From the NCBI GenBank assembly GCA_943735955.1, contig OX030961.1, positions 4,481,920 to 4,545,919 on the forward strand: DNA of 64,000 nucleotides, read 5' to 3'. A program made the translations under genes and the position numbers. Every line of letters begins with the position of its first letter. Positions within the stretch are counted from its first letter, which is position 1. Under the pieces are notes generated by a model. That model was not told where the DNA came from and did no database searches. It saw nothing but the letters and a program-made list of their open reading frames with translations. The DNA is from Piscicola geometra. Lineage: Eukaryota; Annelida; Clitellata; Hirudinida; Piscicolidae. Shown piece after piece: positions 1-35,238 of this stretch.

Positions 1-393
1 AAGTTTAATGTGAATTGACAAACCGGTGGGGTAAAACAAAAGAGGTCAATTAAATTAGATTATGGTGGCTAAATAGATTATGTTAAGTTTTTAAATTATA
101 TTAAATAATATTAATAATTATGATTTTAACGATAAACCAAACACCTGATTTTCAATTCGATAAAATATTTGAACTAATTCTAATTATAATTACCCGGACA
201 ACAACTCAACGATAACGATAAAGTAACGGACGCCCATTCACCATCATCTTCTCCAGCCTCTCATGCAGATCCGCTTCCACCTCTCCCTCTGGGATGTACC
301 TGCACTCCCTGATGATGGGGTCCTTGAGCAGGCGCTGGAGAGATTGCTGTGGGGGGAGAGGGGGCGATGGTGATGATGATGATGGTGGTGATT

Positions 394-447
<54 letters not shown>

Positions 448-2490
448 ATGATGATGATGATTATGATGATGATGATTATGCTGATGATGATTATGATGAT
501 GATGATGATGATTATGATGATGATTATGATGATTATGATGATTATGATGATGATGTGGAAGAGGGGAAAGGGAGATATGGGGGGTGAATAGGGGGTTAGA
601 TGGTGGTGATGGGAGTTTGGGGTGGAAATGTGAAGAAGTGACTAGACGATGATATTGGTCAGGATGATGGGATGAGAATATATTGTGAGGATGAAGAAGT
701 GAACCGAAGATGGTGGTGGAGGTGTTGAGGAAAGAGTCAAGGTAGGAAGAGAATGTCGTGTGTGAATTAAGAACTACAATGAAACAAAAGAAAAAACGAC
801 TGATGATGATGATGATGATGATGATGATGCTGATGATGATGATGAAGAAGCACCGTACAGGGAACTGTGATTCGATGTAGTACTTGTTGTGCTTGAGTAC
901 CAGCTTGATCTTGCCATAACTCAGTGTACACGTCTGAAGGGTGAGTCATTCTATTGTACAGTACATTGTGTACACAAGAGTGTACACTCTTTTATGTGTA
1001 CTTAATTAGGTATAGAATGTATTAAGCTATTTAAAAAAATTAATATGAGCATATTTTGGGCTGTATTTAAAAGCGATACTATTACCCATACGACCTTGGT
1101 CGGATATATCCCATATTGTATCTTTCTCACCACCACTAAACATCATCACCACCACCACCCTAAACATCAACATCATCACCAACACAGCCACCATCATCAA
1201 TACCATCACATCATCATCACCACCACCGAAATCCTCACCCCCAGCCACCACATCATCCCCCACCACCACCACCACCACCACCACCACCACATCATCCCCC
1301 ACCACCACATCATCATCATCACCACCTGTATAAAGTCGATTATCTCCTGTGGCAGTTCAGTCTTGCATAACCTCGCCATGTATTCGATTATCGTCTCAGT
1401 TTGCAGGCCCACAGACACCGCAGCATACAGAGAGTAGGCCGTTAAGCGATACTCTTGCAGGAATTCTGGACGTGCTACAGGCTGTGAATGTGTGTGTGTG
1501 TGTGTGTTGGAGGGGGGAATGTTTGTGTGTGTGTTTTTGTGAGAGAGAAGGTGTTTGTGTGTGTGTTTGTGTATGTGGTCTTGAAGCCCGTCCGGGTTTA
1601 CGCCACGTTAATAATACTCGTCGTTGTATTGTATTGTATTGTATTGTATGTGTGTGTGTGTTTGGGAGGGAGGGGTTTGCTTGTGTGTGCGTGTGTGTGA
1701 ATGTGTTAGTAGGTGGAGAAAGAAATAATGATATATTAACCGGTCAATGTTATCAAATAGTTATTATAGATTAATGAATAGTTAATTAATTGAAGATTAG
1801 TAAGTATTCATTAATTTATAGATTATTATAATTTCTCCCCACCTCAGCAATAGCAATGAGAAAGTCTTTGGCGTGCTTGGAGACTGGAGACGTTGTCTCA
1901 AAAAAGATCCTACCATCTGGAAGCTGAGAAAGGTTTAAAACTTTAATCTTTTAAATGTAAACGAAAAAATAACATGGAACCAAAGGTCTCATTACAAAAC
2001 TGTAATAATGGAATAAAATAGTTTAAAAAAACTAAATAATGATGAGTCATAAAAGAGAAGCACTGACCACCCAGAGAGCTCTGTTGTGTGAGTTCTTGAC
2101 CGACTTTAGGTGTGAGTAGTCCTTGTATTCCACATCCACGCCTGTCTCCAGCCTCCTGTTTGCCGCCTTCGGAACATACTTAAAGTTGTCTTCTGTGGAG
2201 AATGAAATTTTTGATAATTTGAATTGTTAAGTACAACACAAATTTATTATTAAAGTTTCAAATGAGAACATGATTGAATATTATATTTGGAAATTAATTA
2301 ATTAAATTTATTTATATAATGTTTCAATGAATTCATACCTTCTTGGTAAGAATCATCCTTATCAACTTTCTTTCTTTTGAAATCTTTTTGAAATTATGAG
2401 TTTTAATTTTATTTTTTACAAAAAAAGAAGCAGTTATTTATGTTTGTTCATGATTTACTCACTAGAATCAGATTTTGGATTCTTTATCAT
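1..2490 (-). CDS. ERCC3: TFIIH helicase subunit XPB, N-terminal part (partial at left edge)
   Basis: XPB is the 3'-5' DNA helicase/translocase of TFIIH, needed for promoter opening and nucleotide excision repair in the nucleus. Seven exons on the minus strand join in phase: 2490-2463, 2383-2339, 2192-2068, 1923-1843, 1481-1326, 933-859 and 346-242, giving 205 codons. They cover the region before the helicase motifs. Recognisable blocks, compared with remembered human XPB, are [88 protein letters not shown] and [11 protein letters not shown]. The ATG at 2490 is the first after an in-frame stop. The basic stretch [10 protein letters not shown] near the N terminus may be a nuclear localisation signal (inference). 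The catalytic helicase core lies beyond base 1. Exon 2 is the least certain exon because its acceptor is weak. The gene is head-to-head with FCF1. Confidence 0.92.
367..560. repeat. (GAT)n microsatellite in ERCC3 intron
   Basis: This is an imperfect GAT/GATTAT trinucleotide array inside the intron upstream of the 346-242 exon. A second, shorter (GAT)n run lies at 801-845. Long Asp- and Met-rich open frames here come only from the 3-bp period. Confidence 0.9.
1139..1325. repeat. (CAC/CAT)n repeat next to an ERCC3 splice donor
   Basis: Imperfect ACC/ATC triplets on the plus strand. On the ERCC3 sense strand this is GTGGTGATGATG-type sequence that begins exactly at the donor of the 1481-1326 exon. 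Confidence 0.9.
1575..1649 (+). mobile_element. SINE 3'-module fragment (copy 1)
   Basis: Contains AAGCCCGTCCGGGTTTACGC followed by CAC and a (TGTAT)n tail. The same core recurs at 5312, 39824 and 53919, the last within a SINE with a tRNA-like head. It sits in an ERCC3 intron between GT-rich stretches (1486-1572 and 1650-1705). Confidence 0.7.
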
Positions 2491-2778
2491 TATGCTGAAT
2501 TTTCAAAATCTTCTTTAGGAAATATTATATTTTATAATTATGAATTAAACTTTACTACTTTTAAATTCACTAATGTTACTTTTAAAAGTTAGATTAACTT
2601 TTGGTCTGAGTTTTTTAGTATAAAAAAAACAAATATTTTATCAATTTTTGTACTTTTTAATATATTCAGTTTTATATTTCATCAAAAATACTATTTTTTA
2701 AATAGTTATTTTTATTAACCAATATAATAGATAAAATATATTATCGTGCTCTGGTTCACAACTTAATATCTATTGAAA
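2491..2778. promoter_or_regulatory. Divergent ERCC3/FCF1 intergenic region, probable bidirectional promoter
   Basis: Only 288 bp of AT-rich DNA separates the two start codons, which point away from each other. No TATA box or clear motif stands out. The promoter role is inferred from the head-to-head arrangement. Confidence 0.5.
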
Positions 2779-3511
2779 ATGGCTAGAGTTAAAGCTGCCA
2801 AAAAGAAATTTGCACAAAAGAAAAAAATTATAAGTTTGACTGATTCTAGAATTCAAAAAAAAGACCGAGACATCAAAAAGAAAAAGAAAGATGTTCAGAA
2901 CATGAGAATCCGAGAAGTGCCACAGACATCTTCAGCTCTTTTCTTCCGATACAATGATAAACTAGGGCCTCCATACCACGTTTTAATCGATACTAATTTC
3001 ATAAACTTTTCAATTTCTAACAAACTCGACATTATAACCTCCATGATGAACTGCCTGTATGCAAAATGTATTCCTTACGTGACTGACTGTGTGAAGGGAG
3101 AGTTGGAGAAACTAGGTAGAAAATACAGAGTAGCTTTGCGAATTGTGAATGATCCCAGGTTTCAGAGACTCGCCTGCACCCACAAAGGAACCTATGCAGA
3201 TGACTGTCTGGTGCAAAGAGTAACACAGGTTTCTATGTTTTCTAGTAATAATACAGACTATAAAATCAGTAATATATATTATATATTATAGATTTTGTTC
3301 ATAATATTTATTTATTATTTTAAATTTTTAGAATCTAAAGTAACACTTCCATTTCATTCTCTAGCACAAGTGCTACATAGTAGGCACGTGTGACAAAGAG
3401 TTGCGAAGAAGAATAAGAAAGATTCCCGGAGTGCCAATCATGTACATTTCCCAGCATAAGTACTCTATTGAGCGCATGGTTGAAGACTTTGGGGCTCCTC
3501 GAACTGGATAA
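2779..3511 (+). CDS. FCF1: rRNA-processing endonuclease-like protein FCF1 (UTP24)
   Basis: FCF1/UTP24 is the PIN-domain nuclease of the small-subunit processome and cleaves pre-rRNA around the 5' end of 18S rRNA in the nucleolus. Two exons, 2779-3228 and 3365-3511, are joined by a GT-AG intron in phase 0. They give 198 residues, the same length I recall for the human protein. The N terminus is highly basic ([16 protein letters not shown]). The PIN domain spans about 65-175. Its acidic residues are visible at D71 (HVLIDTNF), D141-D142 (TYADDCLVQ) and D160 ([12 protein letters not shown]), so the active site looks intact. The ATG at 2779 matches the family N terminus. AATAAA-type polyadenylation signals follow at about 3551-3566. 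Confidence 0.97.
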
Positions 3512-4050
3512 AATGGAGATTTTGGGTTAAAGAACTATTATTATAATTTTTAATAAAAAATAAATAAATGTTTCCAGTTTTTATGTACAGTGTTCAAAGA
3601 TCATTTGGGTTAAATAAAGTGGAAGTTTTTAAAGCTTCAACTCCCATACTTTGCGTTACAAATTTCAACCTATCTAATTATTAATTATTTTTCAATTTTT
3701 AATTAAATGTTGAAAATATAATCGAATAATATTTCAATAGTTCAACATTTTAACATTTGTTTACAATAATTTATGATTTTCACTGTTAGCAAAACCTCAA
3801 ATAGATGATTTTATTTCTATGCTATCTGACCAATTAGCTTAGTCTTTGCAAAGCTTTTAATTTGTGTAAAATTTGCTTTATCGAAATTATATGGAATTAT
3901 TAAAAAATATTAATCTTGTGCATCTCATACTAATCAAGTAAGTGGCATAAATTCGGTTCAAAATTAACATCTATTCATCTATTGTGTACAATTATTTTTT
4001 TAATTCTCTTTTAAAATTATTTAAATAATTAAAATGTTAGGTAAAAAAAG
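3512..4050. other. FCF1 3' region and FCF1-SAP130 intergenic DNA
   Basis: AT-rich DNA with the FCF1 polyadenylation signals at its left end and presumably the SAP130 promoter at its right end. I see no gene or repeat. Confidence 0.6.
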
Positions 4051-14906
<10,856 letters not shown>

Positions 14907-15677
14907 GGGGGGTGGTGGTTGAGGTTGTTGAGGGGGGTGGTTGGGGTTGTTGTGGGGGGGGGGGGGGGGTGGTTGGGGTTTGTTTGTGGAGAGTGTTGGT
15001 TGAGGTGGGGTGGTTGTGGTGGGGTGGTTGTGAGTGCTTGTGACGGAAGCTTGGGTGATATTTGTGGTGGTTGGGGGTTGTTGATTGGTGGGGTGTGTTT
15101 GAGGTTGTTGTGGGGGTGATTGTGGGCTGTTTTTGGGAGTTGGTGGTGGTTGTTGTTGTGGGGTGCCTGGGTTTTTGGTTGAGGGGGTTGAGTGGCGGGT
15201 GGTTGTTGTAGGTGTGGTGGCTAGATGTTGTTTTCTTTTTAACGTAAACTAATAGATGCATTTAGTGTGTAAATGTCTCCAAATTGATTTGATGATTTTC
15301 CAAATGACGGGAAGTATTCTGGTATTCAAGCAAAAGCTTGAGTGCTAATCAAACCAATAATTGAAGTAATTTCTCGTATTTGAAATGACTATTAATTAAA
15401 TTATTTATTTGCGCATTCACTAGTTTATTTCATTAAAGTTGTCGGCATTTTTGTTTTTAAGATTTATTCATAATTCTCCATACATAGAAACTAAAAATTT
15501 TAAAATGTATATTTATTTTGAAAATATAACATGATGCATTTACATAAATAACTGATTTTCTACCCTATGAAATGCAAAAATAAAACTTGATTTAGTTCTA
15601 AACAAAAGCTCACAAAATATAAACAATGATCAAATAGGTTTAATAAAAAAGTTAAACGCTACAGAGAACATCCCTAT
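14907..15677. other. Convergent SAP130/ACADVL 3' regions
   Basis: A G-rich, T-rich low-complexity stretch (14907-15230) follows the SAP130 stop codon. AT-rich DNA then holds AATAAA for SAP130 near 15581 and TTTATT (AATAAA on the minus strand) for ACADVL near 15463. No further gene is visible. Confidence 0.6.
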
Positions 15678-28335
<12,658 letters not shown>

Positions 28336-28611
28336 GTTTATTGAGAAAAATTAAAGGCTAAGAATCAACGTAAATAAGTCTTGTGGAAAAGTAGATAGAA
28401 GGTCAAAAAGTATAACGCAATACTATCCTAAAAATTTTAAATATATATATATTCTTGAATAATCAAATAATTCATTGATAAAATTGTGTATGTAAATAAT
28501 ATTAATAATAATATTTATATTCATTAGTTCATGTTAAAAATCATTTAAGGAATACAAAAATAATTTGGCATGTAATAAGTCTTTTGGAATGAAATTAATA
28601 AGTAGATGTGT

Positions 28612-28782
28612 TCATTTCTTTTTCTTTTTTCCTTGATTGAGGGTTGGGTGGGCGACGCCTCTGTAGTACAAGGCATCCATTACATTGTGCGAAATGTAGT
28701 AGAGGTTTTCCATGGCTACGGGATCAAGGGGAATCTGTTTTTTCGCCTTTTTCAATTTTGATTTCTTTTTACTTTTTGCCAT
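28612..28782 (-). CDS. SMKR1: Small lysine-rich protein 1 homolog (56 residues, single exon)
   Basis: A 57-codon uninterrupted frame. The protein starts MAKSKKKSKLKKAKKQ, has a central block AMENLYYISHNVMDALYYRG and ends with a run of lysines. The central block matches what I recall of vertebrate SMKR1 (AMLNLYYIAHNV, then C-LHLRG), including its position between two basic tails. The molecular role of SMKR1 is poorly known, and I infer none. The gene sits in a tight same-strand cluster: the INTS2 stop codon is 170 bp upstream and the ACADVL start 276 bp downstream. The upstream INTS2 polyadenylation signal (AATAAA on the minus strand, 28910-28905) supports a separate transcript. Confidence 0.85.
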   Translation of the reverse strand: MAKSKKKSKLKKAKKQIPLDPVAMENLYYISHNVMDALYYRGVAHPTLNQGKKKKK

Positions 28783-28952
28783 TTAATTGATGGATATTAA
28801 AATTATGTTAGTAAATATTTTTTGATGTTCTTAAAACTTCTAATAAAGTAACTAAGTTAACTAGGTGTTATTATATCTGTAGCAACGAGATGTGACGGTC
28901 TTAGTTTATTCAACATTTGCAAAATTAAACATAAAAGTCACTCATTCCAAAT

Positions 28953-31900
28953 CTAAGGTAATAATTTTATTTTTAAAAGTGCAGTCGTGCCGACGATTTT
29001 ATCAAAAGTGCAAAATATAATAGAAAGTAATCGTTCGTTAGTGAACTCGGTGTGGGCGGTAATCTTTTGATCTAAGACATCATCGGAGGCGGGTACATAA
29101 CTGTCCATAACAAACCCTGGTGACTCCAAAGACAACTCTGACAAGACAACCTTGCCGAGTTGTATGAGAAGGGCAACAGAGTCCTCTGTAAGGATTGTAA
29201 AAGAAGTGCAAAATCTGACGAGGTCTGGTAGAGTGGTCGAGTAGAAGATGCGTCGTTGTTGCGAGGTGAGGATGGTGAGCATGGTGTGCATCACATTCAA
29301 ACTCAACTTGGCGACTGAGAGGGACCTGGGAACTGAATATTGCAGACCCAGGTGTGAGACCAGACGTATAGCAAAGGCAAGCTTGCTGCGTTGTGGCTGT
29401 GCGATCAGTTCTGGCAGAAAGTCCAAGCAGATGAACATCGAAGGAACCCCACTGACCACTAGTGGAAGCAACTCCATGGGATAACCTTGAAAGTGGATGA
29501 GTTTTGCGAGACTGGTGTCTGCTATGAACTTCTGGTGGATGTGTGAGAAGATGAGACACTGCGCTTCTCTGGCGTTGGTCAGTAGGCAATCCTGCCTCGA
29601 AACCTCACAATGCTGCACACGCAAGCACGCCTCTAGAAGCAGCTGCAACGCGGCACTTTCCTGAGCTGCAACTATGGCAACTCTCAACTCCTCCCTCTCA
29701 TCTAGCATCTGCACCTTGAGGTCAGTGCAGGGATTCATCAGGATGTGGTTGGCGAGAAAAGTCTTAGACATTTGGAGGAAACAATTCAGGTTCCTCAACA
29801 TGATCTCCAGCATGGGCGGATTCTTAAAGACACTCACGTCACACTTTAGAACTATGAGGGGGTCGTTGATTATTTCGGCCTCTTTGTAGACCGTCGATGT
29901 TGCCATGGGTTGGAATGCATTGACGGTCGAGGTCTTCAGTTGCGGAGAAACAATGTCCAGCTTCCTCCACACGTCTGACAGTATCTCCTGACACCTCCGC
30001 GGCACTCCATCACTCAGAAAGACTCGTAAGTTGCTGCTGATGATGTCGTGAAACTGCAACAAGTGATGCGTCGGGAGAGAAGATAACTTCTCCAGAGCCA
30101 AACAACAGGCGCTTGGCTTTTCGACGACATTTTCGAGCGCCAGTTTCAACTCTAATTCAGAGTCTACACTAAAAGACGGATCATCGTCACAATTGACGGA
30201 TGCATCGGCTGTGATGTGGTTGAGGCTTATACCTGTACAGTCAATCCAGTCGTTGGTGAGGCTGAGATGGGGATGGTGGGTGGCTACTAGAGCTAGGAGA
30301 CTAGAGTAAAGCGTTGACAACTCACAACTGTGTGCTTCAGCCAGTGATAGGAGGTGCTTGATGGGAATCTTGTTGATGAATGAAGCGGTGTAAGAGAAGA
30401 AGGTACGGTTGTTTGACTTGAGGTTGTTCATGTTCGCAAGCAGAACGCTCTGGTACATGAGGATGTAGTGGAGGTGAACCAGTTGAACCGTGGCGTCGTT
30501 TGGAGAGGGCTTTGCGGGGAAAAATACCGCGGAAAGGTCGTTTTCTGAGAGTGGAATATTGGCACGATCTGCCTTGATGGTTGGTACAATGATGGAGAAG
30601 ATGTAGAGTTGGATAAGAGGTGGGATGATGGGATGCAGGGGCAGGGTGCATTGCTTCATTTGAGAGTGGATCCAGTCTTTGATGCAGATGCGATTCTTGG
30701 AGAAGACCCTGCTCTTGAGTAGTTGGTGGATGCAGTGGATGGGTAGGAAGCCCTTCATGTGGCCGTTCAGTCGCTCAGTCACTGCAACCTTCACCGCGTG
30801 AGAAGCTACCACCTGTGATGGTGATGGCTTCATGATTGTTCACTTTGTATTGTTGAAGATGTCTTTAAAAATAAATGAGTTTATAAAAGGTGAAATGAAT
30901 TACAATAAATTCACCCTGTGACTAATTCAACATTTAAAAATTCACACTTTAAGACGGTAACTATGCCAAAATGACACTCCTTATTCTTTTTACAGGGTCA
31001 ATTGACTTATAATTATAGTCTATGATTGACAAGTGGTAGACTAGCCTGTTCAGTGAAGACTTTAGTGGTGAATATGATTTTCATTCGAGAGTGCGTGCTC
31101 GTCTTGACTACGGTTTTCATTCCCAGAGTGGTGCTGATGAGGTCTGAGATGGCGTTGCCCTGGTTGCTGTGGAAGTGGATGGCGATCAGCAGGAGCATTT
31201 CGGATGAACTTTTAGATGCTTTAGTGGCGATTGACGTCTCATCGACCAGCCACTTCAACCAGTCAACGACCACCTTCTCTTGGTCTTCGTTGACCACCAG
31301 TTGAGGACATGAAAGCAGAAGTGAGAGTGCCAGTGCGAAGAAGCGATTGCGCGTGTGGCACGAGCGATGGGGTTTCGAGACGGCCAGCTTCAGCAGCGAG
31401 ACACTCTCATCCTCGGTGAACTTGATGCCAGCGATGCACTTGAGGGCGCAGTACAGGCGCACAAAGGCACAAGCCTTCAAGGTGAAGGCGTCGCCGGTGA
31501 GTTGGCAGTGGAAGAGACTTTTGAGGTCGCACAGGAGGTTCTTGCGCATGAGGTGGATGGGCGATGTGGTGTTTTTTCTCTTGTCACTCAACTTGATCGA
31601 CTGCGCGAACCACGTCCTCACCACTGAGTCGCTCTCCAGGAGAAGACCACTCACGAATGGAACCAAGTCATCGATGCCCTTGAAGCTATCAGCATCATCA
31701 CCACCACCATTATTCAGTGTCAGTAGCACGACCAGTGGTGACAACTTGCACTGCTTGACGCACATGTCTCGCACGAGCGACAAGTGACAAGGACTCATCT
31801 GGCAGAGCATCTTCAACGTCGTCGTCCTCTTATCGTTCTCGCCAACATTCTCAACTCCTTCGTGCTTCGAAGCCGTGCTAATCAACTTCTGACAAACGTC

Positions 31901-34338
31901 CAGAAAGCTGTCGGGGTTGTTGGCGACTAGGCGACACAACAACCAAGCCCCGTTCTTCACCCTCAACAGAGCTTCTGCAACTTCCGTCATCGGCAGCAGA
32001 TGTGGCAGTTCCGCCTGTGAGATGCACAAGACGTCGGAAACCTCCTCGAGGTAGATCTCAGTGTCGAACAATTCAGAAACCTTCTCGTAGAACTTGTGGC
32101 TTTTCAGTTCGTTCATGATGCTCAGCATCTCAGTCAGCATCAGTCTCAACTTCTTCGCTGCGTCTGACCTCTCAAACTCTAGAGCCAGACCAGTGCTTTG
32201 AGATGCTCCTGATGATGATGCCTCCTTCTGGCTCGCCTGTTCTTCCTTTTTGGCCTCCTGTTCCAGCTCATGGAAGTCGATTGACAACAAGCCGACCAGA
32301 TTGTTGACCACTTCAATTCCCGAGAGGCATTTTAAAATGAGTTTCCTTTTGTACGTCCACTTTTCGCTGTTGTCCAAAGGAGAACACAATGACATCCTGA
32401 CCAAACATGGCAGGATAGGTCTTAAATCTTTCTCTGTACACTTTGATAACAGATCGATGTTCACTGTTTGAATAGCTGCAAAATGAGGATTTTATATCAT
32501 TAAGTTATAAGTACTTATACTGTTTCAATAATTAGAACTGAAACATTTCAAGGCACTTTTAACACTATCTTAAAATAAAGATTTTTTATACCCATCTCAA
32601 ACTTCTAATTATAGACCTATTTCTAATTTATCATTCATCTCCAAAATAATAGAAAAAGTAGTTTATAAACAAATTTACTCATATTTAAATGATAACTCTC
32701 CTATCCTTTCATTCCAATCTGGTTTTCGTTTAGTTTTTTCGTTTAGGTTTTTCATAACTGTTAACGTCCCTCTTGAAACTTTATAATGACCTCATTTATG
32801 TATTTGAAAATGAAAATGTTCTGTACTTGTCTGCTTAGATTATTCTGCTGCTTTTGATACTGTTGACCACTCGTTACTACTACTATTACTCAAAAATAAG
32901 TTCAATATTTATGATTCTTCGTTTTTATGGATTAAGTCATATTCATCTAATAGATCTGTTTATGTTTCTTTAAATCAGTGTACCTCTACCCCATCTACTT
33001 ATGGTGTTCCTCAAGGTTTTATCCTTGGTCCTTTGTTCTTTATTCTATAATTCTCTGAACTATCTTCTATCATTTCCTCTCATTCTTTCTCAACTCCCTA
33101 TCCTATGCTGACGATTCGCAAATATATGTAAGCTTCGATATATCTTCTTATAATACTGTTATGTCATCTATATCTTCATGTCTATTATCTAATGAAAACT
33201 GGTCTAGCTCAATGTCTTTAAAATTGAATCCACTAAAATTTGAACTTACATTTTTTGATAAAAATTGTAAACTAATTAATGGTCCATGTAATTTTTCCAC
33301 TCAGACTATTGTTCCATCTAATTATATTCATAGCTAAGAATTTATTTTTGAATCAACCTTATCAAATCAAATTCTATTATTTACTAAATCTTGCTATTTT
33401 CACCTCAGATGTATCAGACAATTATTACCTTACTTAGATCAACCTTCTTTAAAGATGTTAGTCTCTGCACTTGTTTTATCTCGAATTGACTATTGTAATT
33501 CACTCTATTATAATTTACCTAAAAGTACTTTAAAACCATTAAATAAAGTATTTAATTATGAAGCTAGAGTCGTTAGCCGTACTATTTATCCCCACATTAC
33601 ACCCTCTCTCATTTTATTACATTGGCTCCCCATCAAATTTAGGATTATATTTGAAATCTGTGTTTTTATGTATAGGCGGAGCGGGGATGGCTTAGATGGT
33701 AGACGTCGGACTTGCAACTTAAAGGTTGCCTGTTCGAATCCTTGACAAGCAACCGTGAACTATCACATACCTAGTGTATATGATACAGTGTTTGCGACGT
33801 ATGCATAGAGAGATGTGTACGTCGTGTGGAGTGGCGCCTCGGCGCATAAGACCATGATTCTCAGAACCATTGTAACATGGCCTGCGTCTGTCAGGCTGTG
33901 AACAGTATAGGCCAAAAAAAAATGTTTGAAAACTCCCAGGTATCCCCAATATACCTCAAATCATTAGTATCTCACCCTCATAGAAATAATTTATGATCAT
34001 CCACTCAAAATCATTATTTCATCCTTTCCATCAATAACTCTTTTGCTAAACTTAAGCAGGTCTATATATTTGGAATTGATTACCCCTTATTTAACTATTT
34101 CTAATTCATTTTTTACTTTTCGTGAAGATCTCAAGACATATCTTTGTAAAAAATGTATTCACGACGGCTCTTGAATTTGATGAAAGAGCGCTATAGAAAT
34201 TTGTTTGATTGATTTAAAATTTAAAAATTTAAATGATTTATCGTAAAGCATAGAAATATTTTTACAAAATTTATTTAAAAAATATTTGAATTCTTTACCT
34301 CGATAAACGTTTTGCGAGACTGAATAACGTTCAAACAT
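28953..34338 (-). CDS. INTS2: Integrator complex subunit 2
   Basis: INTS2 is a helical-repeat scaffold of Integrator, the nuclear complex that cleaves snRNA 3' ends and terminates promoter-proximal Pol II. Three minus-strand exons, 34338-34299, 32475-31046 and 30812-28953, give 1,109 residues (human about 1,200). Matching blocks, against remembered human INTS2, are ILPCLVRMSLCSPLDNSEKW, VNNLVGLLSIDFHELEQ, LEEVSDVLCISQAELPHLLP, AEALLRVKNGAWLLC, FVSGLLLESDSVVRTWF, LLLIAIHFHSNQ, ASHAVKVAVTERL and GFLPIHCIHQLLKSR. The short first exon (MFERYSVSQNVYR) joins in phase. Between exons 2 and 3 the only frame-preserving donor is CAG|GCTAGT, so that intron appears to be GC-AG. The gene is divergent from MRPL41. 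Intron 1 is filled mostly by a LINE relic. Confidence 0.95.
32590..34212 (+). mobile_element. Decayed non-LTR retrotransposon (CR1/L2/Jockey-like), antisense in INTS2 intron 1
   Basis: Broken reverse-transcriptase frames show NYRPISNLSFISKIIEKVVY, a DYSAAFDTVDHSLL block, GVPQG-ILGPLFFIL, YADDSQIYV near 33103, RIDYCNSLYYNLP, ITPSLILLHWLPIKFRIIFE and a 3' end with GAGCGCTATAGAAATTTG, typical of CR1/L2-type tails. Frameshifts and stops interrupt it, so it is dead. A SINE-like insertion at about 33675-33922 splits it. The family is inferred from motifs only. Confidence 0.85.
33675..33922 (+). mobile_element. tRNA-derived SINE nested in the LINE relic
   Basis: Starts with GGGGATGGCTTAGATGGTAG (A-box-like), followed by GCCTGTTCGAATCC (B-box-like), then an unrelated body containing GGCGCCTCGGCGCATAAG, and ends in an A run. 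LINE coding similarity resumes just after it, which places the insertion boundaries near 33675 and 33922. Its body differs from that of the SINE at 53799. Confidence 0.65.
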
Positions 34339-34570
34339 ATTGAAAACTAATTAAAATAGCTCATCAAACACAAAATTTTTTTAAATTGAGAACTTAAATT
34401 AACTTTTCCGAAAGTATACTTTTTTTCAATACTTTTTCAAATAACTTTTTTTATGAAAAAAAAACATTTTTTTATTATAAATTTAATTTTAAAAATAAAA
34501 TAAGACCTCTAAGTATTTTAGTTTACTTTTCTTTGCTATTTAACCATCAGATTCAGGAAAGATCGCTTTC
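34339..34570. promoter_or_regulatory. Divergent INTS2/MRPL41 intergenic region, probable bidirectional promoter
   Basis: 232 bp of very AT-rich DNA between two outward-facing start codons. The promoter function is inferred from geometry; no motif is recognised. Confidence 0.5.
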
Positions 34571-35238
34571 ATGTTGGTCAACAAGTCTTACAACTTATTA
34601 AAAGGCAGTGTAAGATGTTTTGCAACATCTTCGTTTCTATGCGGCAGAAAAACATTAGAGCCATTTGATAAAAGATGGGGCCTCCATGTCACACAAGCAG
34701 GTCCAGAAAACAAAGGTGGCAGTGAAGAACTTAAAGAAAAACTTCTCAGAGGACGTAAGGAACAAACCTCATAGTTCAAATTATATTTCAGAGTTTATTT
34801 ATCTTATTTTATTTCATTGAAACTTGAGCGTTATTTGATGTCAATGATAAGCCTCTAAATATCTCAATGACAATCACTACATTTTCAGCTAATATGCCTT
34901 GTCGTCCTTACATATACTTGAAAGATGGTAGGTCTATTTTCGTGAAAGAAATGGTTCCCGATTTCATAGTTCCTGATCTCAAAGGATTCAAGGTTTTTTT
35001 CTTAATTGTAAACCTTGAATAAAAGCTCTGTTATATTTCTTCATAATTTTTTCATCTTTTTTATTACCAGTTAAAGCCTTATGTGTCTTATGGAGTAAAG
35101 AACATTAAACAAGCAGAATTCACAGCCAAAAATCTATTTGATGCCACCTATGGAAGTGAAATGCTGAAAGATCTTAAAGATTATAAAATTGATGTGAAGA
35201 TATTAGAAGACAAAATTGCTAAATTGAAAGGAAAATAA
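34571..35238 (+). CDS. MRPL41: Mitochondrial large-subunit ribosomal protein bL41m
   Basis: A component of the mitochondrial ribosome large subunit. Three exons, 34571-34754, 34889-34992 and 35071-35238, join in phase (1, then 0) to give 151 residues. The N terminus (MLVNKSYNLLKGSVRCF) is basic and hydrophobic and fits a mitochondrial presequence. The diagnostic block is FVKEMVPDFIVPDLKGFK followed by LKPYVSYG. It is close to the remembered human [20 protein letters not shown]. The C terminus is lysine-rich. AATAAA lies at about 35324. The start is the first ATG in the frame. Confidence 0.95.

Noticed and set aside
1045..1437. 130-codon His/Thr-rich plus-strand frame
   Set aside because: Triplet repeat antisense to ERCC3; overlaps a confirmed ERCC3 exon on the other strand.
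29080..29589. 169-codon minus-strand frame inside INTS2
   Set aside because: Alternative frame of INTS2 exon 3, which reads as Integrator subunit 2 throughout.
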